Positions 50,099-57,887 of a stretch of 64,000 nucleotides of DNA are shown piece after piece; the stretch's first letter is position 1; each line of letters opens with the position of its first letter. Made by a program: the position numbers and the translations under genes. Location: positions 62,001 through 126,000 of the forward strand of contig CASESG010000002.1 of NCBI GenBank assembly GCA_949290645.1. The letters are read 5' to 3'. Below the pieces are notes generated by a model. The model ran no database searches, was not told the DNA's origin, and saw nothing but the letters and a program-made list of their open reading frames with translations. Origin of the DNA: an uncultured Bacillota bacterium (GTDB lineage Bacteria; Bacillota_I; Bacilli_A; RFN20; CAG-288).

Positions 50099-51265
50099 AT
50101 GCATACTTCCCTTTTGGGCATCTTCCTGGACTTCCAGGGACTGAAGTTCTATCAGACGAACAAGGACGTCAAGGTCGGCTCCTTCGTCGCCGTCGAGACC
50201 GAGCACGGAACCTTCCTCTCCAAGGTCGAGAAAGTCCGTCCGGCCACCGATCAAGAGCAGGGGCGGAAGGATTTCCTGACCCTCTTTCCCCCGATCTTGC
50301 GCGTGGCGACTTTCCAGGATCTCGACTTCCTCAAGACGAGCGGCCTGAAGGAGAAGAACATCCTCGCGGAATCCCAGCGCCAAGCTGATTCCCTGAAATT
50401 GGAGATGAAGATGCTCTCCGCCCATCTCGACTGCGACGAGAACAAGGTCCTGATCACCTTCACGGCGGACGGAAGAGTCGACTTCCGCGAGCTTGTCCGC
50501 ATCCTCTCCGGATTGTTCCGCCTGAGGATCGAACTCCGCCAGATCGGGCCGAGGGACCAAGCCCGCTCCATCGGAGGCATCGGTGCCTGCGGCCTCCCTC
50601 TCTGCTGCACGACCTTCCTCAAAACCTTCGACGGCATCTCCATCTCGATGGCCAAGAACCAGCTTCTGGCCATCAACATCCCCAAGCTCTCGGGAGCCTG
50701 CGGAAAGCTGATGTGCTGCCTGAAGTTCGAGGATGCCTGCTACACCGAGCTTCGTCCGACCTACCCCAAGATGGGAGAGAAGATCCACTACAAGAAGAAG
50801 GACTACACCGTCACCGGCATCAACGTCCTGACCGATACCATCACCCTCAACGACGGCTCGAGCTACGAGAACGTCAACCGCGAGCAGCTCGAGAGGATGA
50901 GAAAGGGTCTCGAGAAGTCGACCGAGCCGATCGTCTTCAAGGACATCAACTCCGGCGTCAATCTCTCCGGCCTTGGCATCAACGACACCAACAAGCGCAT
51001 CGCCAAGATCAAGGAGAGTGAGGAGAGGAGAATGGAGAACCTCAGCCGCCAAAACAACGGTGGCAAGAGGGATCGAAGAGACAATCGCAACAACAACCAG
51101 AGGAACGACCGCAACAGCCGCAACAATGACCGCCGTCGACAAAACCGCCCCTTCTCCTACAGTCAGAATAAGGAGAGCGGCTTCATCCCCGTCAGCCAGA
51201 TCGCGGACAAGGAAGTCCTCTCCATCAAGGGCCACGTGAAGAAGGAAGGCGATGATAAGAAGTAG
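50099..51265 (+). CDS. ricT: PSP1 domain protein RicT (YaaT)
   Basis: A 388-residue PSP1 protein; in Bacillus it belongs to the Ric complex that carries [4Fe-4S] clusters and modulates RNase Y. Its conserved cysteines are seen in GGIGACGLPLCCTTF and SGACGKLMCCLKF. After about residue 300 comes an Arg/Asn-rich low-complexity tail (about 315-360), unusual length and probably RNA-binding. Standard place between holB and rsmI. Ends in TAG. Confidence 0.92.
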   Translation: MHTSLLGIFLDFQGLKFYQTNKDVKVGSFVAVETEHGTFLSKVEKVRPATDQEQGRKDFLTLFPPILRVATFQDLDFLKTSGLKEKNILAESQRQADSLKLEMKMLSAHLDCDENKVLITFTADGRVDFRELVRILSGLFRLRIELRQIGPRDQARSIGGIGACGLPLCCTTFLKTFDGISISMAKNQLLAINIPKLSGACGKLMCCLKFEDACYTELRPTYPKMGEKIHYKKKDYTVTGINVLTDTITLNDGSSYENVNREQLERMRKGLEKSTEPIVFKDINSGVNLSGLGINDTNKRIAKIKESEERRMENLSRQNNGGKRDRRDNRNNNQRNDRNSRNNDRRRQNRPFSYSQNKESGFIPVSQIADKEVLSIKGHVKKEGDDKK

Positions 51266-52112
51266 TTTTCCTGTTGACCAGAAGGGGCCGATGCTTTTTC
51301 TCGTCTCGACCCCAATCGGCAACCTCGAGGACATCACCTATCGCGCCGTCCGCATCCTCAGGGAGAGCGATGTCATCTGCTGCGAGGACACGAGAAACAC
51401 CAAGAAATTGCTCGACCGCTACGACATTCACCCCAAGAAGCTGATCTCCCTTTATAGCCAGAACGAGATCGAGGAATCCAAGAAGATCCTCTCCCTCGCC
51501 AAGGAGAACGATTTCAAGGTGAGCTATTGCTCCGATGCCGGAATGCCGGGCATCTCCGACCCCGGGGCCTTGCTCCTTCTCGCTTTCCGAAACGAGAACA
51601 TCCCGGCGACGATCCTTCCGGGGCCAAGCGCCTCCCTCTCCGCCCTGGTGCTCTCGGGCCTGGACACGGCCGATTTCTCCTTCTATGGCTTCCCTCCTGC
51701 CAAGAGAGGAGCGAAGAAGACCTTCTTCCAGTCTCTCCTCCATCGCAAGGAGACTCTTCTCTTCTACGAATCCCCGCACCGCATCAAGGAGACTCTTCAG
51801 ATCATGTCGACCGTCTTTCCGAAGGAGAGGAAAGCGGCCATCATCCGCGAGCTGACCAAGATCCACGAGGAGACCATCTTCGGGACATTGGAGGAACTTT
51901 CTTCCCTTGACGAGATCAAAGGCGAGATTGTCCTCGTCCTGGAAGGGGAGAAGGAGAAAGAAGTCGACATCGAAACGATCGATAAGGAAATCCTTCCTCT
52001 TCTGAAGAAGGGGCTTCCGGTGAAGGAGATCAGCGCCCTTCTGAGCCAAAAATACCTCCTTCCGAAGAAGGAGGTCTATCAGAGAGTCTTGAGGCAGAAG
52101 GAGAGAAGCTGA
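51252..52112 (+). CDS. rsmI: 16S rRNA 2'-O-ribose C1402 methyltransferase
   Basis: SAM-dependent methyltransferase of the tetrapyrrole methylase fold. The 286-residue protein has the signature LFLVSTPIGNLEDIT, CCEDTRNTKKLL, SDAGMPGISDPG and LPGPSA motifs in order. The ATG overlaps the end of ricT by 14 bases; an ATG 13 codons further on (MLFLVS) is an alternative. Its TGA abuts the stop of the convergent HAD gene (TGATCA). Confidence 0.96.
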   Translation: MIRSSFPVDQKGPMLFLVSTPIGNLEDITYRAVRILRESDVICCEDTRNTKKLLDRYDIHPKKLISLYSQNEIEESKKILSLAKENDFKVSYCSDAGMPGISDPGALLLLAFRNENIPATILPGPSASLSALVLSGLDTADFSFYGFPPAKRGAKKTFFQSLLHRKETLLFYESPHRIKETLQIMSTVFPKERKAAIIRELTKIHEETIFGTLEELSSLDEIKGEIVLVLEGEKEKEVDIETIDKEILPLLKKGLPVKEISALLSQKYLLPKKEVYQRVLRQKERS

Positions 52113-52961
52113 TCACTCGTCGGTCGTTCTCTTCGCCTGTTTGTTGTGAATCGAGACAAGCTGGTCCTGGATTGCCATCTTGCGGACCAGAAGGCGGACG
52201 ATCTTGTCGAGATCCGTTTTTTCCCGATAATCCGCCATCGCCATGAAGTCGACCCGGTTGTCGTCGAAGAGCTGCTTCGCCTGGGGCATCTTTCCGGGTG
52301 CGTAGACCGCGATCGAACAGCCGCCCTTCTCCCGGACGAGCTTCATGCAGGGGACGTCGGTCAAGCCGTCGGCGATGTAGATCATGTTCCGGAAGGGGAC
52401 AATCCTCTCTTCGTCCGGAGTCGAGGCGTTGATTTTCTCGTTCTCCGAGATGTCCAAGACCCCCTTGTTGATGCGGAAGAGGAACTGCGTCTTGGTCGTG
52501 TAGTTGACGACGCTCTTCGGCCAGACGGCCTTGTCATCGACATAGAGAAACTCGCAGGCGAAGACCTTCTTGAAATAGGGATAGATCTCCGAGCCTTCGA
52601 TGATCTCCCGGTTGCCCGAGGAGATGACGTAGTGCTCGATGCTGATGCCGAGCTCCTTTCCGAAAGCGTTGATCCTTGGGAACCACTCCGCCACGCCCGG
52701 AAAATACTGGATTCCCTTTCCCATCGAGACGAAGGCTTCCCGGTTGATGGGAAGGTTCTTCTCCTTGGCCCACTGAATCATCTGGTACATGTAGACCAGA
52801 AGCGGATCCATGTGATGCTTCTTGGAGAAGCGGTTGCAGTTCTCCCAGAACTCCTGCGGATGGATGTTCAGAGCGGGGATGAAGGTATAGTTTTGCATGT
52901 CGGTCGTGCAGAGGGTCTTGTCGAAGTCGTAGAGGAGGGCGATCTTCGTTTTCTTTGCCAT
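52113..52961 (-). CDS. HAD superfamily phosphatase, unknown substrate
   Basis: A 282-residue HAD-like hydrolase: first motif LLYDFDKTLCTTDM, second ISSGNREI, last IADGLTDVPCM. The helical cap lies after motif 1. The pattern is like phosphoserine phosphatases but the subfamily is not identified. ATG 52961 has GAGGTGAACGTC before it; an in-frame ATG 13 codons upstream is less likely. TATAAT lies about 40 bases upstream. Confidence 0.85.
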   Translation of the reverse strand: MAKKTKIALLYDFDKTLCTTDMQNYTFIPALNIHPQEFWENCNRFSKKHHMDPLLVYMYQMIQWAKEKNLPINREAFVSMGKGIQYFPGVAEWFPRINAFGKELGISIEHYVISSGNREIIEGSEIYPYFKKVFACEFLYVDDKAVWPKSVVNYTTKTQFLFRINKGVLDISENEKINASTPDEERIVPFRNMIYIADGLTDVPCMKLVREKGGCSIAVYAPGKMPQAKQLFDDNRVDFMAMADYREKTDLDKIVRLLVRKMAIQDQLVSIHNKQAKRTTDE

Positions 52962-53123
52962 GACGTTCACCTCAATCCTTCCATGGGTTTCTTCTTTCAT
53001 TATATCAAATTCCGCAAGGGCATTGACGAAGCAACCGAAAGGAAGGGGAAGGAGGTGGAAGTAAGGCACCTTTGTCTTTCTCCTTCCTCCGGAATTCCTC
53101 TCTCTATTTCTGCCGATTTTCCC

Positions 53124-53152
53124 TTGCAGTCTCGCTGAGAAATGTTTATACT
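53124..53152 (+). promoter_or_regulatory. Promoter of rpmE
   Basis: TTGCAG (53124-53129), 17-base spacer, TATACT (53147-53152). The predicted leader is about 50 bases. Confidence 0.7.
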
Positions 53153-53160
53153 AGCTGTTG

Positions 53161-53184
53161 CCTTGTCGGTAACTCCCGCCAAGG
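53161..53184 (+). promoter_or_regulatory. Leader hairpin upstream of rpmE
   Basis: CCTTGTCGG and CCGCCAAGG pair with one internal mismatch and a 6-base loop, within the predicted rpmE leader. L31 leaders that bind L31 are known in other Bacillota; this may be such an element, but the match is only structural. Confidence 0.45.
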
Positions 53185-53209
53185 TGGAAAGTCGAGGAGG
53201 ACAGAGAAG

Positions 53210-53431
53210 ATGAAGAACGACATCCATCCGAAATATTATCGCGCCAAGGTGACCTGCATGACCTGCGGCAACACCTTCGAGACGGGTTCGACCCTTCCGG
53301 AGATCAAGGTCGATACCTGCTCCAAGTGCCACAGCTTCTACACCGGAAAGCTGACCTTCGCTGCGGATACGGGCCGCGTTGCCAAGTTCAACCGCAAGCT
53401 CAAGGACAGCGAAGCGAAGAAGACGAAGTAA
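53210..53431 (+). CDS. rpmE: 50S ribosomal protein L31, zinc-binding type
   Basis: A 73-residue L31 with zinc ligands in VTCMTCGNTF and DTCSKCHSFYTGK (four cysteines), so it is the zinc-dependent form that is swapped out under zinc limitation in many bacteria. It starts MKNDIHPKYY. Ribosome site GAGGAGGACAGAGA (AGGAGG). Followed by a strong terminator, so it is a single-gene unit. Confidence 0.96.
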   Translation: MKNDIHPKYYRAKVTCMTCGNTFETGSTLPEIKVDTCSKCHSFYTGKLTFAADTGRVAKFNRKLKDSEAKKTK

Positions 53432-53453
53432 GTTTTTTCTCTTTCGAGACAAC

Positions 53454-53477
53454 GGGGTCGCCAAGCGACCCCTTTTT
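53454..53477 (+). terminator. Rho-independent terminator of rpmE
   Basis: Stem GGGGTCGC/GCGACCCC, loop CAA, then five T. Confidence 0.95.
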
Positions 53478-53511
53478 GCGTTTCCGAGGATTCTTTCTTC
53501 CTCGCCTGTGG

Positions 53512-53517
53512 TATAAT
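53512..53517 (+). promoter_or_regulatory. Extended -10 box of the DtxR-type gene, leaderless type
   Basis: TGGTATAAT with its TG extension ends 8 bases before the ATG at 53526. No ribosome site lies between. Confidence 0.6.
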
Positions 53518-53525
53518 GGCTTCCA

Positions 53526-53927
53526 ATGAACACGAAAATCGAATATCAGTCTCCCATCCACGAGTCGGGAGAGGACTACCTCGAGAAGATCCTGATGCTC
53601 TCCAAGGAAGGAAAGACCTGTCGGAGCGTCGATCTGGCGGCGGCCTTTGGCTATTCCAGGCCCGCCATTTCCCGTGCGGTCCACACCCTCTCGAGCAACG
53701 GCTATCTCACCATCGGCGAGAAGGGCGTCCTGCTTCTGACGGAAGAAGGGATGAAGAGAGCGATGGGCACGCTCCACCGGCACAAGATACTGACCGATCT
53801 CTTCGTCTCCCTGGGCATCGACCCGGAGATCGCGGAGACGGATGCCTGCCGCATCGAGCACGTGCTCCACGAAGAGACCTTCCAGGCCCTTTCCAAGATC
53901 CGGCCGGACAAAGATGAATCTCACTGA
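53526..53927 (+). CDS. DtxR/MntR family metal-dependent regulator
   Basis: A 133-residue repressor that should bind Mn2+ or Fe2+. It begins with HESGEDYLEKILML and a winged helix (CRSVDLAAAFGYSRPAISRAVHTL... split here), and the metal-binding part has the DACRIEHVL motif that supplies Cys, Glu and His ligands. There is no SH3-like third domain, as in MntR. Metal transporter genes are not nearby. It overlaps recG by 14 bases; a -10 box lies directly before the ATG, so the operon transcript seems leaderless. Confidence 0.9.
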   Translation: MNTKIEYQSPIHESGEDYLEKILMLSKEGKTCRSVDLAAAFGYSRPAISRAVHTLSSNGYLTIGEKGVLLLTEEGMKRAMGTLHRHKILTDLFVSLGIDPEIAETDACRIEHVLHEETFQALSKIRPDKDESH

Positions 53928-55890
53928 TCTCTATCGCTTGTTGGGGGCGCAGGGATGCGAGGATGTCCTGCGCCATTTTCCTGTCCGCTATGAGTCCCTT
54001 CTCCCCTGCGGGAACCTCAAGGATCCCCACGACCACGAGCGCTTCGTCCTCAGGGGCTATCCCTTCCAGGTCAAGAGCGTCAACGCCCGAGGGACAAGCA
54101 TCATCCGCTTCAAGATCAAGAGCGACCTTCGAAACATCCCCGCCATCCTCTTCAACCAGCCCTTCTATCTCGGCAAGCTTTACAAGGGAGAGGAGCTTCT
54201 TTTCGTCCTCACCTACGTCGAGGCGAGAAAGGCCTATGTCGTCTCCTCCATCCACGACAGCGAGTCCTACTTCGCCCAGACCGGGATCCGTCCTCTCTAC
54301 TCTCTTCCCAAGGGAATCAGCCAGAACTACTTCTCGAGCTATCTGAGAAAGATCCTCCTTCCCGGAGGGGAGGGAGACTATGTCGTCTCTCCCCTTCCGA
54401 AGAAATATGTCGAGAAATATCGCCTGCTTCCGGAAAGGGATGCCTTTTTGGCCGTCCATTTCCCAAGGACGACGGAGGAGTTGAGAAAAGGTCTCCGCGT
54501 CTTCAAGTACGAGGAAGCACTCTCCTACTCCATCCGCTCCCTGCGGCTGCGGAAGATCGCCCAGAGCCGAAAGAAGAAGGTCAGCACCACCATCGACCAC
54601 AAGAAGATCAACGGCAAGATCAAGAGCCTTCCCTACCGATTGACCCACGACCAGATCCAGGCCATCCGGGAGATCGTCCTGGACATGGAGAAGGAAACGG
54701 TGATGTACCGCCTCCTTCAGGGCGATGTTGGAACCGGAAAGACCATCGTCTCCCTCCTTGCCCTCTACGCCAACGCCCTGAGAGGACGGCAAGGAGTCCT
54801 GATGGCACCGACCTACGAGCTCTCCCATCAGCACTACGAAAACGCCCTCTCCTTCTTCCAGGGAACAGGCTACAAGGTCGCCTTCCTCGCCAGCGGCTCC
54901 CAGCTAAAGGCCAAGGAGAAGAGAGAGATCCTGGAAGGGATCAAGGATGGCTCGATCGCCCTCCTTGTCTCCACTCATGCCGCCCTCTCGGAAAAGATCA
55001 GCTTCCAGGACCTCGGCCTTTCCATCATCGACGAGCAGCAGCTCTTCGGCGTCCGCCAGAGAGATCAGCTTCTCCAGAAGGGAGACAGCGATCTGCTGAT
55101 GGTCACCGCAACGCCCATCCCACGGACGCTCTCCCAGATTGTCAACTCCGATCTCGATGTCTCGACACTGGAGCAATATCCGTTCGGGAAAAGAAACGTC
55201 AAGACAAAAGTCGTCCGTTCGACCGACCCATTGATCCACCAGGCCATCCAGAAATGCCTCGAGGTGGGAAGGCAGGTCTTCGTCGTCGCACCGAAGATTG
55301 AGGGCGACGAGAAGAAAGCCTCCGCCACCACGATCTACAACGACATGGTCGAGCGCTACGGGGAAGAGGAATGCCAGCTTCTCCACGGTCGGATCAAGAA
55401 GGAGGAGCAGAAGGAGATCTATGCCCGCTTTCTCTCTGGGGAGAAGAAGATCCTAGTCGCGACGACGATCGTTGAGGTCGGAATCGATGTCTCGAGGGCT
55501 GCCCTTCTTCTCGTCTATGATGCCAATTGCTTCGGGCTCTCCAGCCTTCATCAGCTGCGGGGAAGGATCGGTCGCTCCGGAGATTTCGCACTCGCCCTTC
55601 TCATCTATGACGGCAATGACAAGGAAAGCCAGGACAAGCTGGACTTTTTGAGCACGTGCGACGACGGATTCCAGATCAGCGAATACGACCTCAGGATGCG
55701 GGGCTCCGGATCCTATTCCGGAGAGAAGCAATCCGGTCAAAGCGAGCTTCAGGTCTGCAACTTCGTCACCGACTCCAATATCTTCTTCGCCGCCAAGCAG
55801 GACGCCCAGGAGATCTTGCGCGATCCCACAGATAAGGAGAACGCTCTCTATCTCTCCACCCTTCCGAAAGAAGGGACCAATCTCATCTGA
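53914..55890 (+). CDS. recG: ATP-dependent DNA helicase RecG
   Basis: Rewinds forks and remodels Holliday junctions. The 658-residue protein has an N-terminal OB/wedge domain, Walker A GDVGTGKT (270-277), motif II DEQQ (373-376; commonly DEQH), TATPIPRTLSQ, and the C-terminal QLRGRIGRSG. The ATG lies within the end of the DtxR-type gene. Its last 8 bases overlap the convergent ABC gene. Confidence 0.94.
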   Translation: MNLTDLYRLLGAQGCEDVLRHFPVRYESLLPCGNLKDPHDHERFVLRGYPFQVKSVNARGTSIIRFKIKSDLRNIPAILFNQPFYLGKLYKGEELLFVLTYVEARKAYVVSSIHDSESYFAQTGIRPLYSLPKGISQNYFSSYLRKILLPGGEGDYVVSPLPKKYVEKYRLLPERDAFLAVHFPRTTEELRKGLRVFKYEEALSYSIRSLRLRKIAQSRKKKVSTTIDHKKINGKIKSLPYRLTHDQIQAIREIVLDMEKETVMYRLLQGDVGTGKTIVSLLALYANALRGRQGVLMAPTYELSHQHYENALSFFQGTGYKVAFLASGSQLKAKEKREILEGIKDGSIALLVSTHAALSEKISFQDLGLSIIDEQQLFGVRQRDQLLQKGDSDLLMVTATPIPRTLSQIVNSDLDVSTLEQYPFGKRNVKTKVVRSTDPLIHQAIQKCLEVGRQVFVVAPKIEGDEKKASATTIYNDMVERYGEEECQLLHGRIKKEEQKEIYARFLSGEKKILVATTIVEVGIDVSRAALLLVYDANCFGLSSLHQLRGRIGRSGDFALALLIYDGNDKESQDKLDFLSTCDDGFQISEYDLRMRGSGSYSGEKQSGQSELQVCNFVTDSNIFFAAKQDAQEILRDPTDKENALYLSTLPKEGTNLI

Positions 55891-57886
55891 TTTTTCCGGG
55901 GCCTTCGTTCTTGGAGAGACGGCAAAGGGACATGGTTGAAACAAAAACAAGGATGAGAGCCAAGGGGACAAGGACGAGGATGATGGGGGAAGGCTTGAAA
56001 AGTCTCAGGGGTTCCCTCAGGGAATCGTAGTACGGACAAAGAGGTTCCTTGCTGTAGTAATAGAACCCCTCAGGAATCTCGGCATATCGATAGCGAAGCA
56101 GCATCGAGAACAGATTGGCCAGCTGCGGAAACAAGGTGCAAGAGAGAAGAAGGCCAGCCACAAGGCCAGGAAGGATGAGAAGCAAAGGGAGAAGAATTTC
56201 GCCAGGAAGGATCTTCTTGGCGAGGCCGCTATGCACGTAGACATCCTTGACGCTCTTGGACCAGGAACGGAGGTAAGCCTTGAAGACATGAAGAGCGAAG
56301 ATGGTGAAGAAGAGAAGCGCAAGGCCAAGAACCAATAGGACGATTGCCGTTGTCGACAACCTCTCCGAATAGTCACTTACAAAGAGTTCCGGCGAAAAAA
56401 GACGGCCTTCCTCCTTGAAGAAATACTCTTTGGGGGCGAAGAAGGAAAGACCGTCCTGCTCTTTCCGAGAAAGAAGGTCGACGTAGATGTCCAGGCTCAT
56501 CTCCGCTTCTCCGCTTTCGGAAGGAACGACGGGATAGAAAAAGTCCCCATAGTGCATTTCCTGCGCCTGAGAAAGGCCCGGAAGAGCAAAGTAATTTTCC
56601 CTATCCGGAAGAATGGTCGGCTCCTCTCCTCGATTTGTCAGAAGCTCATCTTGCGAATAGGAGACCACAAGCTCCGGGAAAAGCTTCGTCCCTCGATTCG
56701 ATTGGACTGTCCCCTTTGAAAGCAGAATCCCCTTCAGAAAGGAAGGAGAACAGAGAGTCAGATTTCCTGGCACATAGCCGTCCCGAATCAAGGAAAGGGA
56801 GTAGGTATCCGGAAGAAGGGAGAGCTCCTCCTTCTTGACCAAACGAACAAGGTATTCCTTGCCCGAAACAGAAAAGCTCTCTCCCTCCGTAAATGGAAAG
56901 CCGAGAGTAGAATAATGCCAGAGCTCATCATCCTTGGAAAGACAGGCGACAAAGGTCGTCTTTCCATTTGATGTCGAAAGAGAAAGCGACCAGAGAAAAG
57001 AGTCGGGGATATCATTTCCGACTTCTTTTTCGTCATTTGGAATGGCACGAACACATGAAAACGGATCTGCCGAAAGGATTGTATTCGAAATTTCTTCTTC
57101 CGGTCGGAATTGGAAGAAACACAGGGACAGGGAAAGGCAGAGGAAGGACAGGAAGGAAAGGACAAAGAGAGTCAGAAAATTCCCCGCCCTGGCCCGAAAG
57201 GCAATGCGGGCAAACCAGAGCATCGGATGGAGGCTTCTCTTTGTCGAAGGGGTTTTCGAATCTCTTCTCCTCGTGTCCTTTCGGGATTTCGAATTTTCCA
57301 GAACCGTGACCTGCCCCTTTGAGTCAAAGACGATTTTCCTGTCATACGGAAGAGAAATTCCCTTCTCGTGTTCCACGACGATGACAAGGTTCTCCTCGGA
57401 AAGTTCGGCTAGCAGGGAGAGAACGACTTTTCTCGTCTTCTCATCCAAGGAGGAAAGGCACTCGTCCAAAAGATAGACCTTGGGCTTGCGGAAGAAGAGA
57501 AGGAGCAATTCCGCCTTCTTCCTTTCCCCGCCGCTGAGAGAAAGGATCTTCTTGTCCAGCCAGGGGCTAAACGAGAAGGCATCGACCAAGTCTTTCTGCT
57601 TCTGAGTCAATTTCCGCAATCCCAAGAGGAGCCGTGCATTGGTCAAGAAGGACTCCTCCGGAAACAAAGTGCTTTCCGTGCCGCAATAGCAGACGTTTTG
57701 CTCTTCCTCTTCAAGGACGATTTTTCCTTTTGTCGGTTGTCTGCTTCCTTCGATGAGCGAAAGTAAGGTCGATTTCCCGGATCCCGAAGGTCCAACGATC
57801 CACAGCAGTCCCTTTTCCATCTCCAGATTGAGATTGGAAAAGAGAGTGCGGTCTCCGTATTTTATTTCCAGGGAAACAAGTCTCAT
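55883..57886 (-). CDS. ABC transporter, fused ATPase-permease (MacB-like), partner 1
   Basis: A 667-residue protein with an N-terminal ATPase (1-205) and a C-terminal FtsX/MacB-type permease with four membrane segments around a large outside domain. Walker A is GPSGSGKST, signature LSGGERKKA, Walker B YLLDECLSSLD, and H-loop VEHEKG. The Q-loop position reads VCYCGTE, lacking the usual glutamine. It follows its paralogue with a one-base gap. The pair is probably a heterodimeric exporter or lipoprotein/peptide-handling complex; cargo unknown. Confidence 0.82.
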   Translation of the reverse strand: MRLVSLEIKYGDRTLFSNLNLEMEKGLLWIVGPSGSGKSTLLSLIEGSRQPTKGKIVLEEEEQNVCYCGTESTLFPEESFLTNARLLLGLRKLTQKQKDLVDAFSFSPWLDKKILSLSGGERKKAELLLLFFRKPKVYLLDECLSSLDEKTRKVVLSLLAELSEENLVIVVEHEKGISLPYDRKIVFDSKGQVTVLENSKSRKDTRRRDSKTPSTKRSLHPMLWFARIAFRARAGNFLTLFVLSFLSFLCLSLSLCFFQFRPEEEISNTILSADPFSCVRAIPNDEKEVGNDIPDSFLWSLSLSTSNGKTTFVACLSKDDELWHYSTLGFPFTEGESFSVSGKEYLVRLVKKEELSLLPDTYSLSLIRDGYVPGNLTLCSPSFLKGILLSKGTVQSNRGTKLFPELVVSYSQDELLTNRGEEPTILPDRENYFALPGLSQAQEMHYGDFFYPVVPSESGEAEMSLDIYVDLLSRKEQDGLSFFAPKEYFFKEEGRLFSPELFVSDYSERLSTTAIVLLVLGLALLFFTIFALHVFKAYLRSWSKSVKDVYVHSGLAKKILPGEILLPLLLILPGLVAGLLLSCTLFPQLANLFSMLLRYRYAEIPEGFYYYSKEPLCPYYDSLREPLRLFKPSPIILVLVPLALILVFVSTMSLCRLSKNEGPGKIR

Positions 57887-57887
57887 A

